A stretch of DNA of 64,000 nucleotides, taken from assembly GCA_029891385.1 (NCBI GenBank), contig CM057234.1, positions 26,646,350-26,710,349 of the forward strand, written 5' to 3'. The stretch is from Erythroxylum novogranatense. Taxonomy: Eukaryota; Streptophyta; Magnoliopsida; Malpighiales; Erythroxylaceae. The notes under the pieces are model-generated. The model worked only from the letters and a program-made list of their open reading frames with translations, had not been told where the DNA came from and made no database searches. Each line of letters starts with the position of its first letter. The stretch's first letter is position 1. Positions 1 to 11,592 of the stretch are shown in pieces. The translations under genes and the position numbers were made by a program.

Positions 1-967
1 CTCCATATGTTACACTTTTTCAATAGTCTGAGTTGTCCCATCATACATCTTTAACATGATGGTGTCAATACCAACGGTTTTCAGAGCTTGATCATTACAA
101 TTGTATACAGATCCTCCAGAGATAGATTCATACTGATGAAACCATTCTCTTTGAGAGGTCATATAAAAAGTATCTGTTGAATTGAGAAGCCATGCATCAA
201 GAAATCTTCTCTTACATCCAATAGTAGTTGTCGCTTCAAAGACCATTGCACATTCATCATTCAAAGTATTTGTCGCATTTCCTTAAGAAGTATAATCTTT
301 TTTATTCAAATTTTAACAATCCTTCTTTAGGTACCCTTTCTTGCCACAATTGTAGCACTTGAAATTCTTCTTACTCCTGGATTTTGATTTACCATGACTA
401 TGACTCCCACCTGGGCCACGTTTCATTGATCTTCCTCTCATCACCGCCAAGGCCTCTACTTATTTCGAATTTACCAGCCTTTCTTCCTTACTTTTGCGTT
501 GACTTTCTTCTTCCAAAATAGCAGCTGCAATATTGTCCAAGACTAGAGTGTCTGCGTTGTTTGTTAAATTGATGACGAGTTGATCATACGAATTTGATAG
601 ACTTTGGAGTAGAAGTTTTGCATGTTCACTTATCTTTATTGTGTGCCCCAGTAATGTGAGTTGGGCAAAAAGAGTATTAAAAGTATTTAAGTGCTCCATC
701 ACCCAAACATATTCTGCCAAGTGTAAAGTTTATAGTTTCCTTTTCAGAAAAATTTTGTTGCAGAGTGACTTGACCTCGTACAATTTTATGAAATGATATC
801 AAATCTCTTTTGCCTTCTTCATCACCTCTATGCTTGACAACACCTCCTCTGCTAGTGCCATATAAAGATTTGTAATAGCATTCCGTCCTATTTCATTCAA
901 CTTATTATCATCTGTGAATGTTATTGGTCTTTCACTGATGGCTGCTAAACACTTTATTTTAATTTTT
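1..967 (-). pseudogene. Ty1/copia gag-protease fragment
   Basis: Decayed Copia polyprotein, read right to left and cut by the window edge. A UBN2-type gag segment covers about 460-960, with the family pattern ...LAEYVWVMEHLNTFNTLFAQ... A zinc knuckle lies at 316-357 (CYNCGKKGYLKKDC), but the expected histidine is tyrosine. Next comes the protease at about 10-264, recognised by FYMTSQREWF and GNDxA-like blocks. The usual catalytic Asp-Ser-Ala reads Asn-Ser-Thr, so the protease would be dead. Stops interrupt the frame, for example near 830. No LTR or PBS was found to the right, so this is a fragment. Identity as Copia gag/protease is firm; the sub-lineage is not assigned. Confidence 0.85.
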
Positions 968-1337
968 ATTAAAATTTGAAGAAATTGGGTAAATATGAAA
1001 AAAAAAATTCATAGAAGCAATGAAATAATTAAATAATTGAGATATTTTTTTATGGTTTCTTACTTAAAGGAAAAGAAACAGGAGCTCGCTCCTTTTCTAC
1101 TTCACCCTCTTGATCTGTTGCTTCTCGTTTTCTATTTCTTCTTCAGTAGTTCTTGTCATCAAATCTTCATGTTCTCTTTATTATCTCCTTTTTAATATTG
1201 AGTCATATGCTCCTTGTAAGTTAGTACTAAATTTTGGTTAAGAAAATGGAGACTTATTCGACATTCTCTCTCTGTTGCTCATTTTTAAAGCTAAAATCCA
1301 TCCCTGCTCGATTAGGTTCATTTTTGTAAACACAAAA
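968..1337. other. AT-rich stretch, nothing recognised
   Basis: AT-rich, with A-runs and a CT-rich stretch around 1090-1190. It may be the eroded 5' part of the Copia fragment to its left, but no LTR end or primer-binding site could be seen. Confidence 0.5.
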
Positions 1338-1437
1338 CACTACAACAAATATCACTTTTAGTTATGTTTTCTTTTGCTACGATTCAAATTTCGTTGCTAA
1401 AAGTAACTACTTGATTACGAAATATCAAAATCGTAGC

Positions 1438-1787
1438 TGGTTCTATCAGATTTTGGTTGAACTGTACGTTGCCGTTTAGATCCATGGAGTCGATCGCTTC
1501 ACGTGAGAGTTTCGGTGTGAGGTTCCTGCAAAACAAAGAAGGCACGTCGGGGGTTATTTCCCGATTGGCCCCTCCGACGCTCAAGTCAGTCTTTTGGTGA
1601 AGGTAGGATCGCTGTAAGTAGAGAAAACTATGGTTATGATCATGTGTACCTCTGTTGTGACCAAGTTATACCTTATATATGGAGCAGTAATTAGGTTTAA
1701 GTCTTTACGTATGCATGGGAGCCTCCCACTCATGAATGGGCCGTAGATCGTGGACTGGGCCTGGGCCTAGCATAGCCGACCCGACCA
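1438..1787 (-). repeat. 3' LTR of the Tat element
   Basis: 350 bp, matching 20315-20664. Read on the minus strand it starts TGGTCGGGTCGG and ends in ..CCA. A TATATAA-type box lies at about 1672-1680. The flank GTAGC at 1433-1437 is the TSD. Confidence 0.93.
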
Positions 1788-1800
1788 TAAGCCCCCCTAC
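1788..1800 (-). other. Polypurine tract of the Tat element
   Basis: On the minus strand GTAGGGGGGCTTA abuts the LTR start TGGTCG. This is the expected plus-strand priming site. Confidence 0.8.
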
Positions 1801-1843
1801 TCCTCGATTCTGAGCGAAGAGAAGGGTCGAAGGAGTATGTTAG

Positions 1844-1900
1844 GATCTTGTAGCTCGTCTGCGATCTTGCAACTCATCCGCGATCTTATAGCTCGTCCGT
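1844..1900 (+). repeat. Three 19-bp direct repeats
   Basis: Units start at 1844, 1863 and 1882 with consensus GATCTTGTAGCTCGTCTGC. They lie between the Tat polypurine tract and the promoter region of the antisense gene. Function unknown. Confidence 0.75.
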
Positions 1901-2301
1901 AAGACAGCTCGTAAGGTGGTCGATCGGTCGGGCATTAAGATGCAGCGCGCGATCGTTCGCATCGAGATTGATCGATTGATCGGGTGTCTTGATCGATCGG
2001 CATCTATTATTGCGCGACAGCTCGTATCAAAAGAGTTTAGACGAATGTTTTTGCTGAGCACGTGAGGGTACTTTATTTAATCATTATCGACGGCGTGTGC
2101 CCTCTGACACCTTTTCAGAATCTGAAACGTATTGTCCTTGTAACCATTGTGCAGCTGTCATGCACGCCCTTTCAACTGCTACGCCGCTCCGGATTTTGAT
2201 TACCCCTAATTCTTCTTGGCTCGGATTCTGCCGCGTGCCAGAGCTTGCTCGAATTTCTTCCACGCATCGCGCTTTGATTGGGACTTCCGCTCGACCGATC
2301 T

Positions 2302-2311
2302 TCTATAAGTA
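2302..2311 (+). promoter_or_regulatory. Putative TATA box of the antisense gene
   Basis: TCTATAAGTA lies about 150 bp upstream of a strong splice-donor-like site and about 590 bp upstream of the first antisense-ORF start. It points along the plus strand, against gag-pol. Its role is inferred from position and motif only. Confidence 0.4.
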
Positions 2312-2454
2312 CTCAGGATCAATATACTGTGGGTTTTTTTCACGTTTGTTTCGTTCTTGCTTCCACTCTGGTTTTATTTGCTCTTTCTTGCTCTCAGTTC
2401 CTAGAAATTTCTTTCAACTGTTGTCTGATTTCCCCATTTCAAATCACTAAATAG

Positions 2455-2460
2455 GTATGT
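2455..2460 (+). other. Putative 5' splice donor of the antisense gene
   Basis: AG|GTATGT at 2453-2460 matches the plant donor consensus. A leader intron from here to just before the start codon near 2897 would contain the foldback element 2529-2875. The acceptor is not clear; CCAG near 2883 is one candidate. Confidence 0.35.
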
Positions 2461-2528
2461 CCTTTTTTCTCGTCTCCTCCTCTAAAGTTTTCTTTTCCAA
2501 AAGCTCTCTTCTTGGTAAGCATGTCGAC

Positions 2529-2875
2529 TATTGGACCCCACCCCCCACACCTGGGCTAACATTTCCCACCCAGCGTGTGTTTGTGGGTTATACCACGGCG
2601 GGTGTTTGCAGGTTATACCGCGGCATCTAACCTTAATCAGTACTATCCTCTTTGGTCAAAGGTGAGCCACGGCTCGAACCCAAGACCTCAAGGTTTTGTT
2701 CCACTTTAAGTGGACGCCTCAAGGTCTTGGGTTCGAGCCGTGGCTCACCTGACCAAAGAGGACAAGATCGATTAAGGTTGATGTGCGGTATAACTCAGAA
2801 CACCGCCTTGATATAACCCGCAAACACACGCTGGGTGGAAAATGTTAGCCCAGGTGTGGGGGTTGGGGTTCAACA
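2529..2875. mobile_element. 347-bp foldback (full-length inverted repeat) element
   Basis: Two arms of about 155-170 bp, roughly 85-90% alike by eye, fold on each other around a small loop near 2698-2722. The loop itself contains the hairpin TCCACTTTAAGTGGA. The ends are TATTGGACCCC and GGGGTTCAACA, and the flanks show a perfect 5-bp TSD, TCGAC (2524-2528 and 2876-2880). The arms hold GGTTCGAGCC, like a tRNA B box, but there is no A box at proper spacing. There is no coding capacity. It could be a MITE, or an LTR-end palindrome given its TG..CA-like ends and 5-bp TSD. Confidence 0.8.
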
Positions 2876-2896
2876 TCGACGGCCAGTTCTAGAAGT

Positions 2897-3353
2897 ATGG
2901 TGGAGGGTGTTGAAGAAATATCGACGAAAGAAAAGAAGGATGGGTTGGTTGTGGAGGCGCCGCCGAGGAATGAATCGACGATGACCTTGGGAGAGTTGAA
3001 TCGATCAGTTCTTAGAAATAACATCCCCTCTTCTTGGAAACCCAGGTTAGCCTTGGGGAACGAGCGAATCCACAGCAACTTGAGTGGATATTTCGCCATT
3101 TTCGATAGTTTTTTTTGTTGGTGGCATGAGGCTTCCATACGCCTCGATTGTCGACGAGGTGTGCACTGCCTATCAACTGATGCCGAGCCAAATTCCTCCG
3201 AATGGCTGGAGGTTCATCAACGGTTTGGCCTTGCTGTGCCATCAGTTCGGCCGTCCTCCTTCGATTGGCATCCTATGTCACTTTTTGAGGATGAGCCAGA
3301 GTTCGAGCTCTGGGGCCGGGGTGCCTTCTCTGATGTACAGAGATGCCAGGTAT
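2897..3353 (+). pseudogene. Antisense gene of the Tat element, first part
   Basis: Plus-strand coding segment, opposite to gag-pol. After an N-terminal part (from 2897) the recognisable reading frame shifts near 3080-3130. It then gives FVGGMRLPYASIVDE.. and PPNGWRFINGLALLCH, the core of the 'putative gypsy type transposon' domain (Pfam Transposase_28) found in antisense ORFs of Tat elements. The frame runs into the Copia insertion at 3353/3354. It resumes in the same frame at 12703 once the TSD is counted once, so this insertion broke the gene. The function of this protein family is not known; no transposase activity has been shown. Confidence 0.7.
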
Positions 3354-4450
3354 TGTTAAGTCAAACCAGACTTCACGTATTAAATAATTTTGATAATAAA
3401 CAAAGAGAAATATACAAATGAAAAGTAGATGGATGCATAAGAAGAAAAAGCAGAAGGAAGAAAAAAACAGATGGAAGAATAACAGACGGAAGAAAAACAT
3501 AAGGAAGGAAAAGCAAACGGAAGAATAATGAGCGGAAGAAAAGCGAAGGAAGAAAAAAATGAGCGGAAGAAAAGCGAAGGAAGGAAAGCGAGCGGAAGAA
3601 TAATGTACGGAAGAATAGCAGAATGAAGAAAAGCGAAGGAAGAAAAGCGAGCGGAAGAAAAGCGAAGGAAGGAAAAGAGCGGAAGAATATCGGCGGAACA
3701 AAATCGATGCGAAGCTTTACGAAGAGAAAGCAGATGATACAAAAATCGACGGAAGCTTTAACGAAGAGAAAAGCGAGCGATACAAGAATCGATGGAAGAA
3801 AGAAACATCGATTTAAGAAAGCGATTCTGAGTTAAACTGAATAACCGTTTCTTTAAAGATTCAAGAAGCGATATTCAAAAGCGATTGAAGACACGATTAT
3901 AAATAAGAGTCGAGATTGAAGTAAAAGCGACTTTTGAGAAAAGTGAATGAAACTCGAGTATTCAAACATCGACTATCTCAAAAAATTGTGAACTATTTTT
4001 CGAAAGTGTACATTGTTAAGAGCAACTCTTTTGTAAAAGCTCTTTATTAGTTTTCATTTTGAAAAAGTGTTACTGGTAACTGAAGAGGCTAAGAGTAAAA
4101 GAATACTTGTTGTTAAGAGACCAAGAGGCTCGGTCAAAGAATACTTGTAAGCAGTTCGGAGATAGTGAAATCTCGAAGGATATCGAGGATTGGGCGTAGC
4201 CCACGGTTTAGGGTGAACCGGGATAAATTGTCGTGTTTTCTCTCTAACTCTTACTATACTTAAATCGTAGTTCTCATTATTATCAAAGGTTTTCAAACTA
4301 GTCAAGAATTGATTTAAGATAAGTTTTCTGAAAGAACAAGCAATTGTTATTGAAGGGATTAACGAAAAGTTTATCACAATTCAACCCCCCCCCCTTCTTG
4401 TGTATCTTGATCATATTATTACTCAATATATTAACGTGTGATTTACATCA
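3354..4450 (+). repeat. 5' LTR of Copia 1
   Basis: It starts TGTTAAGTCAAACC and ends ATTTACATCA. About 3420-3830 is a long purine-rich run built from GGAAGAA, AAGCGA and AGCGGAAGAATAA-type words. A C-run lies at 4385-4394. Confidence 0.92.
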
Positions 4451-4452
4451 AT

Positions 4453-4464
4453 TGGTATCAGAGC
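4453..4464 (+). other. Primer-binding site (initiator Met tRNA), Copia 1
   Basis: TGGTATCAGAGC, the standard plant Copia PBS, lies two bases after the LTR end. Confidence 0.93.
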
Positions 4465-4507
4465 AAGGTGTTCAAGAATCACTCTAATAAAGTGTGAACT
4501 AAAGAAA

Positions 4508-5842
4508 ATGGTGGAATCACACACGTATATTGTGAAGGAGCCTCGGTCACGGACCTCCAAAGATTCAATGGTGAAGACTACCACTATTGGAAGGATCGGA
4601 TGAGATTGTTTATCGAGTCTACTCACATTGACCTTTGGGACATCATCGAGAATGGACCATACACACTGAAGATGATGATAAAATCCAATTCCACGAGAAA
4701 GATGGACGGCCGAAGCGTAAAGCAAGATTTCAACTAAACTCCAAAAGCGAAATTTTCTTGAGTTGTGCATTGAGCAGAAGCGAGTATGACAAAGTTCATG
4801 GATGTGATACTGCCAAAGAAATGTGGGATACATTATCAATTGCACATGAAGGAACAAATCAAGTCAAGGAGTCAAAGATAAGTATTTTGGTGCATCAGTG
4901 CGAGTTATTCAAGATGAAAGAAGAAGAGACCATTGATCAAATGTTTGGAAAATTCCAAACAATTGTTAATGGACTAAAAGCTCTTGGAAGAACGTACAAC
5001 AGTCAAGACCATGTTCGAAAGATTTTGAGGAGTCTGCCCAAAAGATGGAGACCCAAAGTAACTGCTGTACAAGAAGCCAAAGACTTAAGCGTCATCAAGC
5101 TTGATGAATTGCTTGGATCGTTGAAGATACACGAAGTAGAGCTTGATGCGAAGATAAGCCCAAGAAAGAGAAGTCCATAGCGCCAAAGCAAGTCAAAAGA
5201 ATCACAAAATCCGAAGAAGAAAACAAAGAGGAATACATCAAAGGCTTTAAAGATTGAAGAAGCAAGGATGATGATTCCAGAAGTCGTAATCTGAATCAAG
5301 TGATGAAGGCGATGAGCTATCTTTCATTTCAAGAAAGATAAGAAGAATGTGGAAAAGAAGTCCAAAGGAAATTCAACATTTAGAAGGAACAACGGCAAAG
5401 AGCGATGAAAAGTCGATAAAGCATCCGTTACATGTTATGAATGCAAGAAAGCGGGACATTACAACTCCGAAAGTGTCCAATGTTGAAAAGACAACCCAAA
5501 AGGAGTAGGGATAACAAGAAAAGCATGATGGCAACGTGGGAAGATCTGGACTCATCGAGAATCGATACAAGTTCGTAAGCGTCGAACATGCTAACATATG
5601 TCCAGTACCAAGAAGAAAGCGATGAGGAGGTAACTTCTAGCTATAATGATATACAAGATGCATACTTAGAATTGTTAGAGGATTCTCATGCTATTCGAAA
5701 CAAACACAATTTGTTGAAGAAGAAATATGAAAACCTCAAACATACTCATGAGATAGAGAGTGAGAATATAAGTTTGAGAAAGCAAGTTGAGGAATTGAAT
5801 AACAACAAAGTTGTAGATAGATCCAAGAGATTAATCAATTGA
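4508..5842 (+). pseudogene. gag of Copia 1
   Basis: Start ATG at 4508, 44 bp after the PBS. A frameshift early on breaks the conserved FNGEDYHYWKDRM block (about 4565-4605). The UBN2 domain then runs from about 4635 to 5160, including VKILRSLPKRW-like text. The zinc knuckle near 5433-5475 starts CYECKKAGHY, but an indel displaces the last cysteine. A charged, coiled-coil-like C-terminal part follows (5588-5842), with ENLKHTHEIE and SLRKQVEEL. It would form the virus-like particle and bind RNA. It is inactive because of the frame breaks. Confidence 0.85.
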
Positions 5843-6149
5843 AAGCGAGAATTAATAATCTCTCAATTGATCTAGCTAAATTTGAGATAGTAAAAAAAGA
5901 TGAATGAAATGATAGGAAAATCTGAGACATCCGAGGGATAAAACTGGATTAGGGTTTACTAAAATAAGCCCTGAATTACGTAAAATCAATTGCTCAAAAG
6001 ATAAAAAAGATATCAATCAGGTTTTCAGAAAGGTCATCAACGTTTTCATTCTACACCTTATTATCATTCATTACATCATACTAACCTAAAGGACCCAAGA
6101 GAATCTGGGTACCTAAAATAAGATAATATCTCCCATGAAATCCTTTTGG

Positions 6150-8700
6150 AAGAACCAGAAGCACCATTGGTATTTGGACGGTGGATGCTCGCGTCACATG
6201 ACGGAAACAAGTCTATGTTCCTAGATCTTCAAGACAAGAAAGGAGGATCAAGAACTTTGGAGACAACCAGCGAGGAAAGATAATCGGGTTTGGTAAGATT
6301 GGTAAAATTCCCATGCATGCATTAACAACGTACTACTAGTTGATGGTTTAAAGCATAACTTAATAAGTATTAGTCAATTATGTGATTCTGGTTTTGTTGG
6401 ATACTTTTTCTATCACATAAAGATGAGTCTTTCAAGTGCTTTAGAAACCTTTCCATGAGGTTACAAAATGAAAAAGGAATGTCTATAGCCAAAGATAAGG
6501 AGTGATCATGGTGGAGAATTGAAAATGAGAAGTTTAGAGTATTCTCATGAAGAAAATGGAATTTTCCATAACTTCTCTATCCCAAGGACTCCGCAGCAGA
6601 ATGGAGTTGTTGAGAGGAAGAATAGGACGATTCAAGAGATGGCAAGAACAATGCTGTGTGAGATGAATCTTCCTAAATACTTATGGGCGAAGTCATCAAT
6701 ACAAAGATGCTACATTCGAATAGAGTGTTGTTGCGACTAATGTCAAGAAAACTCCTATGAGTTGTGGAATGGAAGGAGACCAAACATTTCTTATTTCCAT
6801 CCTTTCTACCGCAAGTGCACTAGTCTCAACACAAAGGAAGCTCGACAAATTTGATGCAAAGACATTTTCAGAATTTTTCTAGGCTATTCTCTCACTTCAA
6901 AGGCATTTAGAATCTTCAACCTCACCTCAAAGATCATTGAAGAAACTATTCATGTTAAGTTCGATGATAGCTCTCAACCCAATAAGGAAGAGGAATCAAG
7001 ATGATGTCTTTATAAAGTGCCTTTGACGCAAAGGTAAGGAAGTATCTTCATCGAAACACCTCATGATGAAAAGATGACATTTCTAAGAATTTTGAGTTAA
7101 AGAAAGATTGGAGATACAAAAGCTTTCATCCTAAAGAGTCAATTATTGGAGAAACCTCGAAGGTGTAAGAACAAGGTCTAAGTTAGTAAGAGAAGCCAAC
7201 ATGGCATTTATATCCAAGTAGAACCTAAGAAGATTGATGAAGCTCTAAAAGATGAAGCATGGATATTAGCTATGCAAGAGGAGTTGAATCAATTCAAGAG
7301 GAATAAAGTCCGGTCCTTAGTTCCTAAACCCGAAAAGAAATCCATTATTGGTACTAGATGGATATTCAAGAATAAGCTAGACTAATCAGAAAAGTAAGTC
7401 GAATAAGGCAAGATTAGTAGCACAAGGCTATAATCAGCAGGAAGGAATAGACTACAATGAGACATATGCTCCAAGAGCAAGACTTGAAGCAATAAGGATA
7501 CCGCTTGCATATCTTTGTTTGCCATGACATAAAGCTTTTAGGATGGATGTAAAAGTGCATTTCGAACGATTTTATAGATGAAGAAGTCTATGTCAAGCAA
7601 CCTCTTGGATTTGAGGATATAAAGTATCCAGATCATGTCTATGCACCTCATAAAGCCTTATATGGACCTGAAACAGCCCCTAGAGCATGGTATGATCGTT
7701 CGAGCTCATTTCTTATAGGAAATGGATTTACTAGAGGTAAAGTAGACAAAACTCTTTTAGGAAGAACTTGAATAATGATTTTATTATGTGCAAATCTATG
7801 TTGATGATATTATTTTTGGAGCAACCTCAAAAGGTTATGCATGAGCTTTGAAAATATGATGAAAATGAATTTGAGATGAGCATGATGGGTGAGTTAAAAT
7901 TCTTTCTTGGATTGCAAGTAAAACAAACTAAGGATAAGATTTTATCCATCAACAAAAATACGCCAAAGAATTGTTGTCTAAGTTTGATATGTGCAGTGTT
8001 AAAAGTATGTCTACACCGTTGCATCCTTCAAACTTGTTGTCAAAAGACGAAAGTGGTAAGAAAGTGGATCAAACCCTATTTAGAGGGATGATTGGTTCTT
8101 TGCTTTATCTTACGCAAGTAGACGACATTCTATTCAAGTATGCTTGTGTGCAAGGTTTTAGGTCGATCCTAGAGAATCTCATTACATTGTCAGAAACTAA
8201 TTTTGAGATATCTCGCAGTACTACCGATCTTTGCTTAATGTATGAGAAAGGTAAAGATTTCAGGTTGAATGGATATTGCGATGCGGACTATGCCGTGATA
8301 GGATCGAAAGGAAGAGCACACAGTGGTGGTTGTCACTTCCTTGGACCAAACTCAGTGTCATGGTCAAGCAAGAGACAAAGCTCGATTGCATTATCAACTC
8401 GTCAAGTTGAATATATGTCCGCCGCAAGTTGTTGTTCACAATTGTTGTGGATCAAGTATCAATTAGAGGACTACTCAATACAAGAGGAAGAGATTCCAAT
8501 ATATCGTGACAACACCGGCGCCATCGACTTGTCAAAGAATCCAATTCAACATTCAAGGGTGAAGCACATAGAAGTCGACATCATTTCTTGAGAGATTACG
8601 CTCAAGAAAGTCGCTACCTACAATTCGTGGAAACGAAATATCGATCGGCGGATATCTTCACAAAACCACTAAGTGAAGATCGCTTAAAGAAATCGACGAA
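6150..8700 (+). pseudogene. pol of Copia 1 (protease, integrase, RT, RNase H)
   Basis: Domains appear in Copia order. Protease is near 6168-6220 (WYLDGGCSRHMTE), where the usual Asp-Ser-Gly is Asp-Gly-Gly. The integrase core end is at 6500-6690 (TPQQNGVVERKN). RT runs about 7240-7870, with IIGTRWIFKNK and the active-site YVDD at 7798-7809. RNase H runs about 8260-8680, with YCDADY, VEYMSAA, YRDNTGAI and ADIFTKPLSEDR. The N-terminal half of integrase between 6260 and 6490 looks shortened. Several frames must be joined to follow the protein, so it is a pseudogene. Confidence 0.88.
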
Positions 8701-11580
8701 CCTCAATATGGTGATGTTAACAAACCATTCATCGATTTTTCAAAGAAGAAAGCAGATGACGGAGGAGTTAACGGACCATTCATCTGCTTTTTTTATAAAG
8801 ACAAGACAGATAGATGGCGAGTTAACAGATTGATCATCGATTTTCAAAAAGAAAAGACAACGAAACGGTGGAGTTAAACGGCGCTGACGGTTTCAGACTT
8901 AAAACTTCTTTCACAAGGAAAAGTTTTAGAGGGAAAAGGTCACGATCATCGAGAAGTACAATCGTTCTAGAATTTGCAATAAAATCCCTAAACTGACTTT
9001 TGGGATTCCTACCAAATTCAGAATTTCTAGTTCTCTCAAATCTCTCCGAAAATTCTTCAAGCAAGTTCCTATTCAATGTAATCAGCAAGATGTATGTCAA
9101 GTCTATTTTATGAGTTGATCCAGGATCAGGATGGGGAAGATTGGTAAACTTCGAAGAACTAAGAAAAGAACAGATGGATATAGAGCCGGAGATAATGGCG
9201 GCAGGATGGAGAAACTTCTTTCAAATACGAGATGAAGTCTATCTCCAAGAAATTTATGAGTTCCGAAGAATACTAAATCGAGAGATGATACAATCGTGTC
9301 ATATGTAGACACACACTCTGTTATTGTAACAAAGGAGTTACTGGAGAAAGTTACTGAATGTCCAATGGATGGAGTTCAACCCACTAATATGGTGAAATGG
9401 ATGACAAAGCTCAAGATGAACGAAGATGAAGTTAGTCGTCAACTCTATGGACACAATAACCCAATCGAAAGGAGAGCCTCTTGGTCGGTACCAAAGCAAG
9501 GGTATTGTTCACGATTCTACGGATCAGATCTTACCGAGAATAGGTTCAAGACATCAGTCACTACCTCGATGAACAATGCATCTTTCATCTTCTAAATCAT
9601 CACCCAATAGATTTACCATATTTGATTTTTCAAGACATGGTAAAATCTATAAAGGATACAAACACCGCCCCATGGGATGTCTTTGTTGACAAGAGTGTTC
9701 AAAGAATCGGCATCGATTGGAAAGGGAATCGCATGTAAGATAGCGGTCAAAAGCTATATAGATTCAACAACTATTGCTAAAATGGGTGCGAGATTTGCAT
9801 GTAAAAGGAGCGAAGCACCAAGGAAAGCAACAACCGAGGGGAGCCTATACCAAGAAATCCTCTATGAAGGAGAGAAGATCACACTCTCGTGAATCAAAGT
9901 CAAGAAGTGTTCGATTTTTTGAATCAGGAGACTTGAAGCGTAAAGGGGAACCTCTAGTGAGTGACATTCCTAAGCAAGCAAGAAGGTCACCTGTAATGTA
10001 AACCTGTAACGATGAAAGAAGCCACCCATCCAGAGATTCAAGCCAATCAAAGCATTATGAACGACAGAGATCAAAAGCTACAAAATCACTATCATCAATC
10101 CTTGAGAAAGATTCAGAAACTCAGTCTCAAGGAAATGGAGGAAAAAGGAAAGAAGAAGAACCTGAAAAGAAGAAAGCACAATCCAAGAGGTCACCAAGGT
10201 TAAAGAAAATGAGTGCAAGAAAAGAAGAAAGTCCAACAACAGAGACAAAGTCTAAGAAGGCATGGCAAGAAGAGTCTGTTGTTGACACTACAGAAAAGTC
10301 TGCTGCAAGTGCTGTTAGTGCTGTTGATGTTGCTGAAGTTAATATGGAAGCCGCCATGAAGCGATTGTGGAAAGCTTACGGGTAATATTAAGGATTCTCA
10401 CAAAGTTCTTAATAATCCAATTTTGAAAAGTAGTTCCTACTACTTTTCAGTCTACACTTGTCCACAAACAAGTTGCTACTCATGTTATGGGTAAGAAGGC
10501 TACTCAAAAAGTTGTGAGTGTGATGACTAATGTTCCATCCAAGTATTTAACTGTTTAAAGAGAAAGTTGGGAACACAGATTGGTTGTAATAGAGGAGAAG
10601 AAGACCAAGTCTGTCATCTTCCGAGACAAACCAAAGAGATATGTGAAAGCCTTCTTCAAATCAGTTGAATATGATAATGGCATTTTACATCTGTTGGATA
10701 GGGGTTACTAAAATTTCTATGATCAACTGAAGAGAGTTGGAAGAGAACCATATCCACCAGAGCCATTTGGAGAGCGCCTCACTTCTTATCCTATACTTGA
10801 ATAAAGACAAGAATCAAGGTGGTACCGATCTTCAACCACCAAATTTTGTTGAACTCAAGTATGAGAAGTCAAGCTAAAAGTTCAACCAGAGCTGCCAGGA
10901 TGACATGACTTCGATCAAATTGAAGAGGCGGTAGAAATTGATTGATGAAGCATGTGAAGAGAAAAGGAGGAAATTCTATCTGCAGATATCAAGATCCGTG
11001 ACCAAGCCTAACTAAGGCTACAAAGCAGAGGATCCACAGGAGGGACTATCGAAGTGGTCAAGATTGTTACGCTCGATTGGCAACTCAGAATGTTGTTATA
11101 CTATTTTACAGAACATTCTACGAAATCGACCTTTGTGGGAGATCACCTCAATTGCAAAAGCTATGCCATGGTTCGGAAGCACTTATCAACGTATACATGA
11201 TTCCTATGATCTTGATATTCATGAACAAGCTGTATTTGTTCCTCCACCTCTCCTACAAATCATTGAAAGAAATGTCTTTAACAAGGAAGCTTATACAACA
11301 ACAGTGGCTATCGTTGAAAAGCAAGTTGTTGAGACAGAATCCTCGATCGCAGATGAATCATCGACTTTAAAGAAGCATGTTGTAAACTTGATAAGGATAT
11401 GAAGAAGATTAAGAAGATGCTGAAAAGTTGGTGAAGCAGATTGGGAAATAATTTTTTTTTTATCAATAACAAATAGGGGGAGAAGGGAGAAGGAAGAAAT
11501 CAGCTGGAAGGATAAAGCAGAAGTTTTTTTTTTATTGATACTTTTCATATTTCTCTAATTCACAAGTATTTGTTATCATC
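8701..11580 (+). other. Extra 2.9-kb region between pol and 3' LTR, Copia 1
   Basis: SIRE-type elements often carry an additional 'envelope-like' ORF here. The sequence shows only broken frames: 9296-9595, 9677-9892, a Lys/Arg/Glu-rich part at 9774-10203, and 11064-11402. No signal peptide or membrane segment is apparent and I do not recognise a family. Near 8700-8840 there are imperfect direct repeats around AACCATTCATC(G/T). The coding status of the whole region is unknown. Confidence 0.55.
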
Positions 11581-11592
11581 AAAAGGGGAGAA
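11581..11592 (+). other. Polypurine tract, Copia 1
   Basis: AAAAGGGGAGAA directly precedes the 3' LTR start TGTTAAG. Confidence 0.88.

Noticed and set aside
2640..2760. tRNA-like B-box words GGTTCGAGCC
   Set aside because: There is no A box, cloverleaf or poly-T terminator at the right spacing. The words belong to the arms of the foldback element.
3273..3742. Long minus-strand frames rich in Phe, Ser and Leu that look like membrane proteins
   Set aside because: They are the complement of the purine-rich LTR tract. The composition alone produces Phe/Ser/Leu runs; the same occurs at 11650-11958.
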